From: JALORV01 sp963707445
GTDB lineage: Bacteria; Pseudomonadota; Gammaproteobacteria; Burkholderiales; Burkholderiaceae_F
DNA length: 64,000 nucleotides
Assembly (NCBI GenBank): GCA_963707445.1
Contig: CAVPPW010000013.1
Location: forward strand, 62,001 to 126,000
Reading direction: 5' to 3'
The notes under the pieces are model-generated. The model saw nothing but the letters and a program-made list of their open reading frames with translations. It did no database searches and was not told the origin of the DNA. A program made the position numbers and the translations under genes. Every line of letters begins with the position of its first letter. Within the stretch, counting starts at the first letter, position 1. This document shows, in pieces, positions 48,005-57,542 of the stretch.

Positions 48005-48877
48005 AGCTCTGGGCGGCGAAACTCGGCATCTTCCTGATCAATCAGACCCGCCATTGGTCGCAGCGCACGCGTACTCGGGTCGCGCACGCGCTGTCGGATC
48101 TGATCTGGTGGCTCGCCTGGCCACGCCGGCATGTGACGCTCGTCAACCTGCGGGCCTGCTTTCCGCAGATGTCCGAGGCCGAGCGCAAGCGTATCGGCCG
48201 TCTGACCTTTCGCAGCCTCGCGCGCGCGGCGCTCGACCACTCGGTGCTGTGGAACGCCGAGCGGGACGAGATCGAGCGCTACATCAAGGTCGAGGGCGAG
48301 CAGCGCCTGTTCGATCCGGCAAACCGTCCGGTGATCGTCATCGCGCCGCACTTTGTCGGTCTCGATGCGGGCGGTGTGCGCGCCAATACGCTGGTGCGCG
48401 GTGCCTCGATCTATTCCAGACAGAAGAATCCGGTCTGGGATGAATGGTTGTTGCGCGCGCGCCGACGCTTCAGCGATCCGGTGTTGTTGCCGCGTCAGGG
48501 CATCGACATGCGCGCGGTCGTACGTACCGTCAGGCAGGGGCTGCCGCTCTATTACCTGCCGGACATGGACCTTGGACCGACGAACTCGGTGTTCGTCCCA
48601 TTTTTCGGAGTGCAGACCGCGACGATTCCGATGGTGTCGCGGATTGCGCGGATGACTGGCGCGAAGGTGCTGATGGCGGTGACCGAGATGACCGACGAAG
48701 GCTACACGCTGCACTTCGAGGGCCCCTGGGAGGATTTCCCGGGGAGATTCGATCGAGGACGATACGGCGCGCATGAACCGGGAACTGGAACGCTGGGTGC
48801 TGCGTATGCCGACGCAGTACTTCTGGACGCACAAGCGCTTTAAGACGCGCCCGGAGGGCGAGGCGAGTCTGTACTGA
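48001..48877 (+). CDS. LpxL-like lipid A acyltransferase (second of two), frameshifted
   Basis: A paralogue of the preceding gene, about 292 residues. The HX4D motif is in VIAPHFVGLDAGGVRA (residues about 114-129), then YSRQKNPVWDEWLLRARRRF, YYLPDMDLGPTNSVFVPFFG and VLMAVTEM. An indel near 48745 shifts the last about 40 residues, which end RMPTQYFWTHKRFKTRPEGE at a TGA (48875-48877). Start GTG 48001. The pair just upstream of dapF is, as I recall, common in betaproteobacteria and may add the two secondary acyl chains. Confidence 0.85.
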
Positions 48878-48950
48878 AAATCTCTGACTTGTTGTCAGCG
48901 ACGGCGAGCGCGCGGATCGCAAGCACGAGCGGCGCATACAATGGCGACGC

Positions 48951-49798
48951 ATGAAGTTGCGCTTCACCAAGATGCAGGGCGCCGGCAATGACTTCGTGAT
49001 GATCAATGCCACGCGACAGAAGTTCGCGCTGACGCCCGACCAGCTGCGTCGGCTGGCTCATCGCCGCTTCGGCGTCGGAGCCGACCAGATCCTGGTGGTG
49101 GAACCGTCGCAGCGGCCCGGCGTCGACTTCCGTTATCGCATCTTCAATGCCGACGGCGGCGAAGTGGAGCAGTGTGGCAACGGCGCACGGTGCTTCGTAC
49201 GCTTCGTGCGCGATCAGGGTCTGACTGACAAGACCACCATCCGGGTCGAGACCTTGTCCGGCGTGATCGAGCCGCAGCTCACGGCATCGGGCGAAGTGAC
49301 GGTCGACATGGGAACGCCGCTGTTCGATCCCGCACAGGTGCCGTTTGACACCGCCGGGCTCGTGCCACGCGCAGAGCATCAAGAAGTGCTGTGGCCGCTG
49401 CTGCTCGATGACCGCGAACTCTGGATCGCGGCGCTCTCGATGGGCAATCCGCACGCAGTGCAAGCTGGTCGACGACGTCGACGCGGCGCCGGTGACGGTC
49501 GACGGGCCGTGGCTCGAGACGCATCGCCCGCTTTCCGCAGCGCGTGAACGCCGGTTTCATGCAGATCGTCGATTCGCACGCCGTGCGCCTGCGCGTGTGG
49601 GAACGTGGCGCCGGTGAGACGCTGGCGTGCGGCACCGGAGCGTGCGCCGCAGTCGTCAGCGGCATCCGTCGCGGAATTCTGCAATCACCGGTCGCGGTGT
49701 CGACCCGCGGCGGTACGCTTTCGATCGCGTGGGACGGCGGGCCGGTGTGGATGACCGGGCCGGCGACTCCGGTCTTTGAAGGCGAGATCGACCTCTAA
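48951..49798 (+). CDS. dapF: Diaminopimelate epimerase, two frameshifts
   Basis: Converts LL-DAP to meso-DAP for lysine and peptidoglycan synthesis. MKLRFTKMQGAGNDFVMIN (start) and the first catalytic Cys in EQCGNGARCFVRF (residues about 70-82) are in one frame; MGNPHAVQ is interrupted near 49460, then a short stretch, then a second break near 49530; the last part holds the second catalytic Cys in GETLACGTGACAAVV. Corrected length about 282 residues. Confidence 0.94.
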
Positions 49799-49811
49799 TC
49801 ACGGGAAGCCA

Positions 49812-50468
49812 ATGCAAGTCCAGGACATCGCGAACTACCTGACCAGTCATCCGGATTTCTTCGACCAGCACCCGGAACTGCTGGCGGCCCTGCAGTTACC
49901 GCATCCACAGAACGGCCAGGCGATCTCGCTGTCGAACGGCAGTCGCTGATGCTGCGCGAACGCATCAAGGCACTCGAGTCGCGCGTTGCGGAAATGGTGC
50001 GCAATGCCCAGGAAAACGACGCGATTTCGTCACAGCTCGTGACGTGGACCCGGGCTCTGCTGCTGCAGGAGGATGCGTCGCGGCTGCCCGAGACGGTGGT
50101 CGCGACGATGAAGAACGTCTTCAGCGTGCCGCATTGCGCGCTCCGTCTGTGGTCGGTCAGGCCGCAGTACGCCGCGCTGGAGTGCGCCAGGCCCGTGACT
50201 GCGGACACGGTATCGCTCGCCAACAGCATGCGGGTCCCGTTTTGCGGGTCCAACGTCGGCTTCGAGGCGGCGACGTGGTTCGAGGATGCGACGTCCGTGC
50301 AGAGTCTCGCGATGCTGCCGCTGCGGGTCGGCGCGGATCCCGGCCACCTTCGGTCTGCTCGTGCTCGGGTCGGCCGACAAGGACCGTTTCCACATCACGA
50401 TGGGCACGACGTTCCTCGAGCGGATCGCGGAGCTCGCGAGCGCCGCGCTGGCGCGGCTGCGCGCCTAG
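49812..50468 (+). CDS. DUF484 family protein, two frameshifts
   Basis: DUF484 proteins are GAF-like and are encoded between dapF and xerC in many proteobacteria, as here. The N-terminus MQVQDIANYLTSHPDFFDQH and ELLAALQLPHPQNGQAISL is typical; after a break near 49935 the coiled-coil LMLRERIKALESRVAEMVRN and GAF-like region follow, and after a second break near 50340 the end FGLLVLGSADKDRFHITMGT. Corrected length about 218 residues. Function unknown. Confidence 0.88.
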
Positions 50469-50531
50469 GATGCAATCGCGCTGCGACCGAGCGCGCAGAT
50501 ATGCCGTCGGCCATGCGGACGGACGGTCGCG

Positions 50532-51459
50532 GTGGCTGAAGCTCCAGCGATCCAGCGCTTTCTCGACGACCTCGGCCGCCAGCGACGCGCGTCGCCGCAC
50601 ACGCTTGCCGCGTACCGCCGCGACCTCACCAAGCTCGAGCAGCTGGCCGCGGGGCGCGGTCCAGCACAGCTGCATGCGCACGAGATCCGCAGCTTCGTCG
50701 CGAGGCTGCACGCCGGCGGCCTGTCGGCCTCGACATTGGCGCGGATGTTGTCGGCGTGGCGCTCTTACTTCGGCTGGCTGACCGAGCGCGGTGAACTCGC
50801 TGCGAATCCGGTGTCGGGCATCCGTCCGCCGCGGCGCGAACGGCGGCTGCCCAAGGCGCTGTCGGCAGACCAGGCGGTCACGCCTGGCGGCGGATGCCGG
50901 GGACGATTCCTGGTTGGCAATGCGCGACCATGCGTTCATCGAACTGCTGTATTCCAGCGGTCTGCGGCTCTCCGAGCTGGTGTCGCTCGACTGGCGCTAC
51001 TTCGCGCCCGAGCCGGGCCTGGCGGCGTCGTCCAGCTGGGTGGATCTCGACACCGGCGAGGCGACGGTGCTCGGCAAGGGCGGCAAGACGCGCACGGTGC
51101 CGATCGGCACGCATGCGCGCAGCGCGCTGGCGCGCTGGCTCGAGCATCGTTCGATCGCGAGGGCCGACCCGCGCGCGCTGTTTCTGTCCGCGCGCGGTCG
51201 GCGCCTGACCGCGCGCAGCGTGCAGGCGCGGCTCGCTCAGGTCGCCCGCCGGCTCGGGCTCGGCGTCCATGTGCATCCCCACGTGTTGCGGCACTCGTTT
51301 GCGTCGCACCTGCTGCAGTCGAGCGGCGACCTGCGCGCGGTTCAGGAACTGCTGGGCCACGCGAACATCGCAACGACGCAGATCTATACGCGGCTGGACT
51401 GGCAGCATCTCGCCAAGGCCTACGACGCCGCTCATCCGCGCGCAAAGCGTCGCAGTTGA
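50532..51459 (+). CDS. xerC: Tyrosine recombinase XerC, frameshifted
   Basis: XerC with XerD resolves chromosome dimers at dif. The N-terminal SAM-like domain (FLDDLGRQRRASPHTLAAYR, LSAWRSYFGWLTERGELAAN) is followed, after an indel near 50880, by the catalytic domain: Arg in YSSGLRLSELVSL, Lys in GKGGKTRTVPIG, HVLRHSFASHLL, GHANIATTQIYTRLDW with the nucleophilic Tyr. GTG 50532 is the start. The dapF-DUF484-xerC order is conserved in proteobacteria. Confidence 0.92.
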
Positions 51460-51483
51460 CGCTGCGACGATCGCGCTGACACG

Positions 51484-52692
51484 ATGAGCCGGCTGGTGCT
51501 GCGACCCGGCAAGGAAAAGTCGCTGCTGCGGCGCCATCCCTGGGTCTACGCCAGCGCGGTTGCGCGTGTCGAGGGTGACCTGCCGAGCGGCGCGACGATC
51601 GAAGTGCGCAGCGCGGACGGGCGCTTTCTCGCCTGGGCCGCCTATTCGCCGGCATCGACGATCCGGGCGCGCGCGTGGTCGTTTTCCGAGTCAGCACGGG
51701 TCGATGCCGGCATGCTGGCGGGACGCGTCCGCGCCGCAGTCGAGCGGCGCGCGGCGATCGGCCACGAGACCAACGCAGTGCGCCTCGTCTTCGGCGAGGC
51801 GGACGGCCTGCCGGGTCTCATCGTCGATCGGTATGCAGACCAGCTGGTGACGCAGTTCCAGTCTGCGGGCGTCGACGCCTGGCGCGAGCCGCTGATTGCG
51901 GCACTGATTGAGGCGAGCGGCTGCGCCGCCGTCTTCGACCGCAGCGACGGCGCTACGCGCGCGCGCGAGGGGCTCGGACCGTCGACCGGCGTGCTGGCGG
52001 GCGCCGAGCCGCCGTCGCAGATCGAAGTCGTCGAACATGGCCTGCGCTTTCTCGTCGACGTGCGGCGCGGCCACAAGACCGGCTACTACATTGATCAGCG
52101 CGACAACCGCCGGCGGGCGCGTGGCCTGGTCGAGCGCCAGACGCAACTAGGCGGCCGCACGCTGCGCGCGCTCAACTGCTTCTGTTACACCGGCGGCTTT
52201 TCGATCGCGATGCTGGCCGGCGGCGCCGAGCATGTGCATTCGATCGACTCGTCGGCGGACGCGCTGCGCCTGGCCGAAGAACACGCCCGGATCAACGGCA
52301 TCACGCCCGAGCGATGTCGCTGGGAGGACGCCGACGTCTTCTCGGCGCTGCGTGCGCTTAGGAACGACGGAGCGCAGTTTGATGTGATCGTGCTGGATCC
52401 ACCCAAGTTCGCGTCCAGCCATCATCATGTCGATCGGGCGGCACGCGCCTACAAGGACATCAACCTGAACGCATTGCGGCTGCTGGCTCCGGGCGGGTCG
52501 TTGCTGACCTTTTCGTGTTCGGGCGCGATCGATACCGACCTTTTCCAGAAGATCGTTGCCGGGGCAGTGATCGATTCCGGCATCGACACCTGGATGGTGG
52601 ACCGCCTCGGCGCCAGCGCGGATCACCCGCTGCTGATGACCGTGCCGGAGTCCGAATATCTGAAGGGTCTGCACCTGATACGCACCGGCTAG
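51484..52692 (+). CDS. rlmI: Class I rRNA methyltransferase, RlmI-like (23S rRNA m5C1962)
   Basis: 402 residues, unbroken. An N-terminal PUA domain (LRPGKEKSLLRRHPWVYASA) precedes the RlmI middle region with GHKTGYYIDQRDNR, the SAM-binding loop LNCFCYTGGFSIAMLAGGA and the catalytic DPPKFASSHHHVDRAARAYK with the downstream FSCSGAI cysteine. These match the RlmI/YccW family. It starts 24 bases after xerC. Confidence 0.88.
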   Translation: MSRLVLRPGKEKSLLRRHPWVYASAVARVEGDLPSGATIEVRSADGRFLAWAAYSPASTIRARAWSFSESARVDAGMLAGRVRAAVERRAAIGHETNAVRLVFGEADGLPGLIVDRYADQLVTQFQSAGVDAWREPLIAALIEASGCAAVFDRSDGATRAREGLGPSTGVLAGAEPPSQIEVVEHGLRFLVDVRRGHKTGYYIDQRDNRRRARGLVERQTQLGGRTLRALNCFCYTGGFSIAMLAGGAEHVHSIDSSADALRLAEEHARINGITPERCRWEDADVFSALRALRNDGAQFDVIVLDPPKFASSHHHVDRAARAYKDINLNALRLLAPGGSLLTFSCSGAIDTDLFQKIVAGAVIDSGIDTWMVDRLGASADHPLLMTVPESEYLKGLHLIRTG

Positions 52693-52870
52693 GGCCACCG
52701 GGACCGCGGAATGCCTACGGTCGCCCGATCCTCTACACTTGCGCCCCTCTTTTTGCGGCCCGACCCGGTCGGCGGGCCGGGACGTCCCCCCGAGTCCGGC
52801 GAGCGCCGGTAGTGGACCTGATACAGGGTCAAGGCTGCCGCGCAGGCCCCACCGCAACCCGCAGGAGTCA

Positions 52871-53980
52871 ATGCATGAATCACAAAGCGAGCCTCTGGTC
52901 CCCGTGACGGTCTTGACCGGATTTCTCGGTGCGGGCAAGACGACACTGCTCAACCGCATCCTGTCAGAACAGCACGGCCAGAAGATCGCTGTCATCGAGA
53001 ACGAATTCGGCCCTGAAAACGTCGACAACGAATTGCTGGTCACCGAGACCAAAGAGCAGATCGTCGAGATGAACAACGGCTGCATCTGCTGCACCGTGCG
53101 CGGCGACCTGGTGCGGATCCTCGCCGACCTCAAGCGCAGGCGCGAGGCAAAGGAACTCGCCTTCGAGCGCGTCATCATCGAGACGACCGGCATGGCCAAT
53201 CCCGGTCCCGTGACGCAGACGTTCTTCATCGAGGAGGACATTGCATCGTATTACCTGCTCGACAGCGTGATCACGGTGGTCGACGCCAAGCACGGGCACG
53301 AGACGCTCGATGCCCAGGTCGAGGCCCAGAACCAGGTGGGCTTCGCCGATCGCATCCTGCTGTCGAAGACCGATCTGGTCGACGCCGCTGAACTGGCGTC
53401 GCTGCGCGAGCGGATCGTGCGGATGAACCCGCGCGCGCCGATCAAACCGGTCAATTTCGGTCAGGTTCCGCTGAAGGAGGTGCTGGACCTGCGCGGATTC
53501 AACCTGAACGCTATTCTCGACATCGATCCGGAGTTCCTGGCCGCCGAGCATCCGGATGCCAAGAAGTCACGCCCGGGCAACGGCCATGCGGGCGATGATC
53601 ACGCCGACGACCACGTCCACGACGAACACTGCGGCCATGATCATGAGCATGAACATCATCAAGCGCACCACCATCATGACGATGCGATCAAGGCCTTCGT
53701 GTTCCAGTCGAACCGACCGTTCGACTCGGCGAAGCTCGAGGAATACATGGGCGCTCTGACTCAGGTTTACGGCCCTGACATGCTCCGGTATAAAGGCGTG
53801 CTTTTCATCAACGGGACCAACCGTCGCATGATCTTCCAGGGCGTGCACATGCTCATGGGAGCTGACGTGGGACGGCCGTGGGGCAAGGACGAGAAGCCGT
53901 CGACCAAGATGGTGTTCATCGGGCGCAACTTGCCGAAGGACACGATACTCAAGGGCCTCGAGGCGTGCCTCGCGCGCTGA
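52871..53980 (+). CDS. COG0523 GTPase (CobW/ZigA-type metallochaperone)
   Basis: A 369-residue G3E-family GTPase. Walker A GFLGAGKTTLLNRIL, the metal-binding GCICCTVRGDL (CxCC), IETTGMANPGPV, the NKxD-like SKTDLVDAA, and a His-rich loop (about residues 238-275, HDHEHEHHQAHHHHDD) that would bind zinc or nickel. The C-terminal CobW domain follows (YKGVLFINGTNRRMIFQGVH). COG0523 members deliver metals, often zinc under limitation. It lies 41 bases upstream of dksA. The ribosome-binding site GCAGGAG (52861-52867) supports ATG 52871. Confidence 0.9.
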   Translation: MHESQSEPLVPVTVLTGFLGAGKTTLLNRILSEQHGQKIAVIENEFGPENVDNELLVTETKEQIVEMNNGCICCTVRGDLVRILADLKRRREAKELAFERVIIETTGMANPGPVTQTFFIEEDIASYYLLDSVITVVDAKHGHETLDAQVEAQNQVGFADRILLSKTDLVDAAELASLRERIVRMNPRAPIKPVNFGQVPLKEVLDLRGFNLNAILDIDPEFLAAEHPDAKKSRPGNGHAGDDHADDHVHDEHCGHDHEHEHHQAHHHHDDAIKAFVFQSNRPFDSAKLEEYMGALTQVYGPDMLRYKGVLFINGTNRRMIFQGVHMLMGADVGRPWGKDEKPSTKMVFIGRNLPKDTILKGLEACLAR

Positions 53981-54021
53981 TTCCGGTCCGCCACTCCCAG
54001 ACTCAACGAGGTAGACACAAG

Positions 54022-54883
54022 ATGCCTGCAGCAAAGAAGGCGCCGGCCCGCAAAGCGGCGAAGACCGCTCACAAGAAGGTCGCAGTCAAGAAAGTCGTCG
54101 CGAAGAAAATTGCGCCGAAGGCCAAGCCGGCGAAGAAGGCCGCTACGCCGAAAGCCAAGGCGCCGGTGCGACCGGTCAAGGCTGTGCAGAAGCCTGCCGC
54201 CGCCAGGCCAGCTGCCGCCCGCCCAGCGGTCTTGAAGCCCGTGAAGCCGATGAAGCCGGTGAAGGCCCCGGTAAAGAGCGCGCCGGCACGCTCGGCGCGG
54301 CCCGAGCGCGTGCGCGCGGCGCCGGTGTCGATGCCGGCTGTCAGTGTTGCGCCGGCTCCGGTCGCGGCGAAAGTCGCGCCGGCGCCGAGTCCGAAGGACC
54401 TCGCGGCAGCTCACGAGTACCTGCTCGCCCGTTCGGCCACGCGCAGCGAGGAGCCGGTGCTCGGTCAATGGCAAGCGCCTGCCGACCGAGGGCGAGCTGC
54501 TGAAGATGCCTGAGTCCGACTACATGAACGAACGGCAGCTCGCGTTCTTCAAGTATCGCCTGCAGGAAATGGAACGGGAGCTGTTGCAGAACGCCGATGA
54601 AACGACCGAGCACCTGCGGGAAACGGTCATCGTTCCGGATCCGGCTGACCGCGCGACGATCGAGGAAGAGCACGCCCTCGAACTTCGAACGCGCGATCGC
54701 GAGCGCAAGCTTCTGAAAAAGGTGCAGCAGGCACTCGCCCGGATCGAAAGCGGCGATTATGGGTACTGCGAGGAAACGGGCGAACCGATCGGCATTCCCC
54801 GATTGCTCGCCCGACCGACGGCGACGCTTTCGCTCGAAGCGCAGCAGCGCCGCGAGATCAAGCAGAAGATGTACGGCGACTGA
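54022..54883 (+). CDS. dksA: DksA with H1-like N-terminal tail and single zinc-site cysteine, frameshifted
   Basis: DksA binds the secondary channel of RNA polymerase and mediates ppGpp control. The first about 135 residues are rich in Lys, Ala and Pro (AAKKAPARKAAKTAHKKV and similar), resembling histone H1-like tails. An indel near 54463 precedes the DksA body: MPESDYMNERQLAFFKYRLQ, coiled-coil tip PDPADRAT (the D-x-x-D-x-A motif), RTRDRERKLLKKVQ and the zinc-finger region DYGYCEETGEPIGIPRLLAR. In E. coli this region has four Cys; here the positions read C, T, S, A (CEET...SLEA), so zinc binding is unlikely. Corrected length about 287 residues. Confidence 0.88.
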
Positions 54884-55369
54884 GATGCGCGACGCTTCCG
54901 CTTTCCCTCTTCGAGCGGAAATAGCAGTTGCGATCGAGACCGGCGCCGCGAGCGCGTCCGCTGCGCACGTCCAGCGGTTGAAGCCTGGGCGCTTTCCTTG
55001 CCGGAACTCAAGCGGTCGATAGCGTGGACGGGTGTTCTGACGCGGACGCGCGCAGCGCCGCATTGCGCGAAGAAAGTAATCCAGCCGGCTGGTACAGAGG
55101 TAGCCGACAGGCGGGATAGTCCCTCAGATCAACGGTTTGGCAGGGAACGAATGTTGTTACTATCGGCCGAACCTGGGCTTCGGCGGCACGTCGCGCCGCG
55201 GCTTGGTCATGCGCCGCAGGATGCGGCGAGGGCGGGAAGAGCCGACCGCTGTGCTCGCGCGTAAGGGGTATGGGTCTGATCTCCCGGAGATGCCGGGGCT
55301 GCCGTAACCCGGTGTAGGCGGCGCAGCAACTCAACAGACGGTTCCGGGCTAACGAGACAAGCGGGCAGC
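54884..55369. other. 486-base intergenic region between dksA and the STAS gene
   Basis: No supported gene. A weak promoter-like pair lies on the plus strand (TTGGCA 55137-55142, TACTAT 55158-55163, 15-base spacer). The following about 200 bases would be a long leader with GC-rich stems (for example around 55285-55312), but no match to a riboswitch class I know. Minus-strand ORFs here lack homology. Confidence 0.35.
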
Positions 55370-56808
55370 GTGGTTTTTTCCTTCTTCAAAAAGGATCAGA
55401 AGGACGCAGACGCGCCCTCGGGCAAGGTGACGTCACGTCCTCCTGCCAAGCCAGGTCGTCCGCTGGCTGCGCCGGTCAACCGCAACGCTTCGGCGACGCT
55501 GCCGAAGTCCCCGAATACCGAAAGCACGCTGCCGGACAAAGATCTCGCCCGCACGCTGGCGATGGAAACGGCCGCGAAGATCGACGCGATCGAATCCGAG
55601 ATGGCGCGCGACTTCATGCGCCCGTCGGGCGGCGGACCCGTGTTTTCGAATTCCGCGGCCAACTCCACGCTCGGGCGTCTGTCGCAGCAACCGGTCGAGC
55701 AGCCGATCCCGACGTCCCTTCCGACCGGCAAGGGGGCAGCGGCCGAGCTCATGGATCTCAGTGTCGAAGAATGGCAGGGCAATGCCAACGCCATCGAGAT
55801 CCACGCCGAGGGCTCGGGTTCGGCGATCGACGAGGCGGCAATTCTTTTCGCCAACGGCCTGATTGAACCGGCCGAGGCTGGCCTGCGGACGGCGATCCAT
55901 TCGGACTCGCTCGGCGACTCGGCGCAACGCGCCTGGCTGATGCTGTTCGAATTGTTCCAGCAGCGTGGCGACAAGGCGGGCTTCGACAACCTGACGATCG
56001 AGTACGTGCTGCGCTTCGAAAGCTCGCCGCCGGCATGGATCGACTACAAGGACGACGGGCCGGCGCTATCGGGCAAGACGGCCGGCGGTGCGCCGATCGT
56101 CCGACTGCCCGAGATCGTCGACGCCAATGTCGTCAAGGTGCTCGAAGCAGTCTGAAGAACTACTCGGCCCAGCATCAGTCGTTGTCACTCGACACCTCCT
56201 CGGTACGCGAAATCGACCTGGTTGGTGCTGAGCTTCTGCTGCGGGTCATCAATGCGTTCCGTCGCGCGAGCCACGAACTGCTGGTACTCGGCGCCGACCA
56301 GCTGATCACGCCGCTGCGAGCTGCGGTCGAGCCCGGCCGCCGCGACCAGAGCGACGCCGGGTGGATGCTGCTGCTCGAAGTGTTCCGGCTGCTGCAGCGT
56401 CAGCACGACTTCGAGGAAACCGGCATTCAGTATTGCATTACCTATGAAGTGTCACCGCCGTCGTGGGAGCCGCCTCCGCCGAGCCTGAAGACGCGCGCGG
56501 CCACGCCGGCCGATCGTCCGGTCGAGAGCGAGGATGGCCTGCATTGGCGTGGTCTGATCCGCGGCGATGGCGAACCACAGTTTGGGCGCCTTCTGACTGC
56601 GGCCAAGACCGAAAAGCGGCTCACCGTAGACTGCACCTATCTGAAGCGGGTCGAGTTCGCGACTGCGACCTCGCTGCTGTCGCAGCTGACCAAACTGCGG
56701 CAGGGCGGCGTGACCGTCGAATTCCGTAACGTCAACACCCTGGTCGCCGCCTTGTTCTCGCTGCTCGGCGTCGATATGGTGGCTGACGTGCAGTTGCGAC
56801 GGCTTTAA
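55370..56808 (+). CDS. STAS-domain protein of unknown function, frameshifted
   Basis: The corrected protein is about 479 residues: a Pro/Ser/Lys-rich disordered start (MVFSFFKKDQKDADA), a central helical region (EWQGNANAIEIHAEGSGSAI, ILFANGLIEPAEAGLRTAIH), and STAS-like parts (LSLDTSSVREIDLVGAELLL and LTVDCTYLKRVEFATATSLL). An indel near 56150 (VVKVLEAV to LKNYSAQHQSL) splits it in two. It begins at GTG 55370 and is followed by hslV after 47 bases. The specific role is unknown. Confidence 0.75.
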
Positions 56809-56855
56809 TCGACCCCAACTAGACTCGCGGGCCGTCGCTTCGGCCGGAGTCGACA

Positions 56856-57392
56856 ATGGAAGCCTTTCACGGAACGACCATCGTGTCCGTCCGCCGCGGC
56901 GCTGCCGTCGCGCTGGGCGGCGATGGACAGGTCACGCTCGGCAATATCGTCGTCAAGCAGACCGCCCGCAAGGTGCGGCGGCTGTACCACGATCGGATCC
57001 TCGCCGGTTTCGCCGGGGCGACCGCGGACGCCTTCACGCTGTTCGAGCGTTTCGAGGGCAAGCTGGAGAAGCATCAGGGCAACCTGGTTCGGTCGGCAGT
57101 CGAGCTGGCCAAGGACTGGCGCACCGACCGCATCCTGCGCCGGCTCGAGGCGATGCTCGCGGTGGCGGACCGCGAGTCTTCGCTGATCATCACCGGCAAC
57201 GGCGATGTTCTCGAGCCCGAATTCGGCCTGATCGCGATCGGCTCCGGCGGCCCGTATGCGCAGGCCGCGGCCCGCGCCTTGCTCGACCACACCGAGATGG
57301 CGCCGGCGGAAATCGTCAAGAAGGCATTGACGATCGCCGGCGACCTCTGCATCTACACCAACCAGAGCCACACGATCGAGTCGCTCGATTGA
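56856..57392 (+). CDS. hslV: ATP-dependent protease subunit HslV
   Basis: HslV is the proteolytic core of HslUV. After removal of the first residues the catalytic Thr is exposed in HGTTIVSVRRG; VALGGDGQVTLGNIV and GAGTADAF-like LAGFAGATADAFTLFERFE, then IAIGSGGPYAQAAARAL are typical. 178 residues, unbroken. hslU begins 150 bases later, separated by two hairpins. Confidence 0.95.
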   Translation: MEAFHGTTIVSVRRGAAVALGGDGQVTLGNIVVKQTARKVRRLYHDRILAGFAGATADAFTLFERFEGKLEKHQGNLVRSAVELAKDWRTDRILRRLEAMLAVADRESSLIITGNGDVLEPEFGLIAIGSGGPYAQAAARALLDHTEMAPAEIVKKALTIAGDLCIYTNQSHTIESLD

Positions 57393-57439
57393 CGAGGTGA
57401 TGCGGCGCCGAGCGAGAACGACCTCGTTGCTGTTGAACC

Positions 57440-57534
57440 GCGCCCGCCCGCCCGGCCGCTCCGAAGGGCGGGCGCCTAACTTGAGCACTGCGAGTGCACG
57501 TGCGACCGCGCAGCGGTCGCGTACACGAGCAGTG
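57440..57534 (+). repeat. Two strong hairpins between hslV and hslU
   Basis: First: GCGCCCGCCC (57440-57449) pairs perfectly with GGGCGGGCGC (57466-57475), a 10-bp stem with a 16-base loop. Second: GCGACCGC (57502-57509) with GCGGTCGC (57513-57520), an 8-bp stem with a 3-base loop, enclosed by CACTGC/GCAGTG (57486-57491, 57529-57534). The second is flanked by direct repeats AACTTG (57478-57483 and 57535-57540). No T tract. Confidence 0.6.
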
Positions 57535-57542
57535 AACTTGCC

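Noticed and set aside
54884..55369. TPP or cobalamin riboswitch in the long leader of the STAS gene
   Set aside because: The conserved core motifs of those classes are absent, and the downstream gene has no link to either vitamin.
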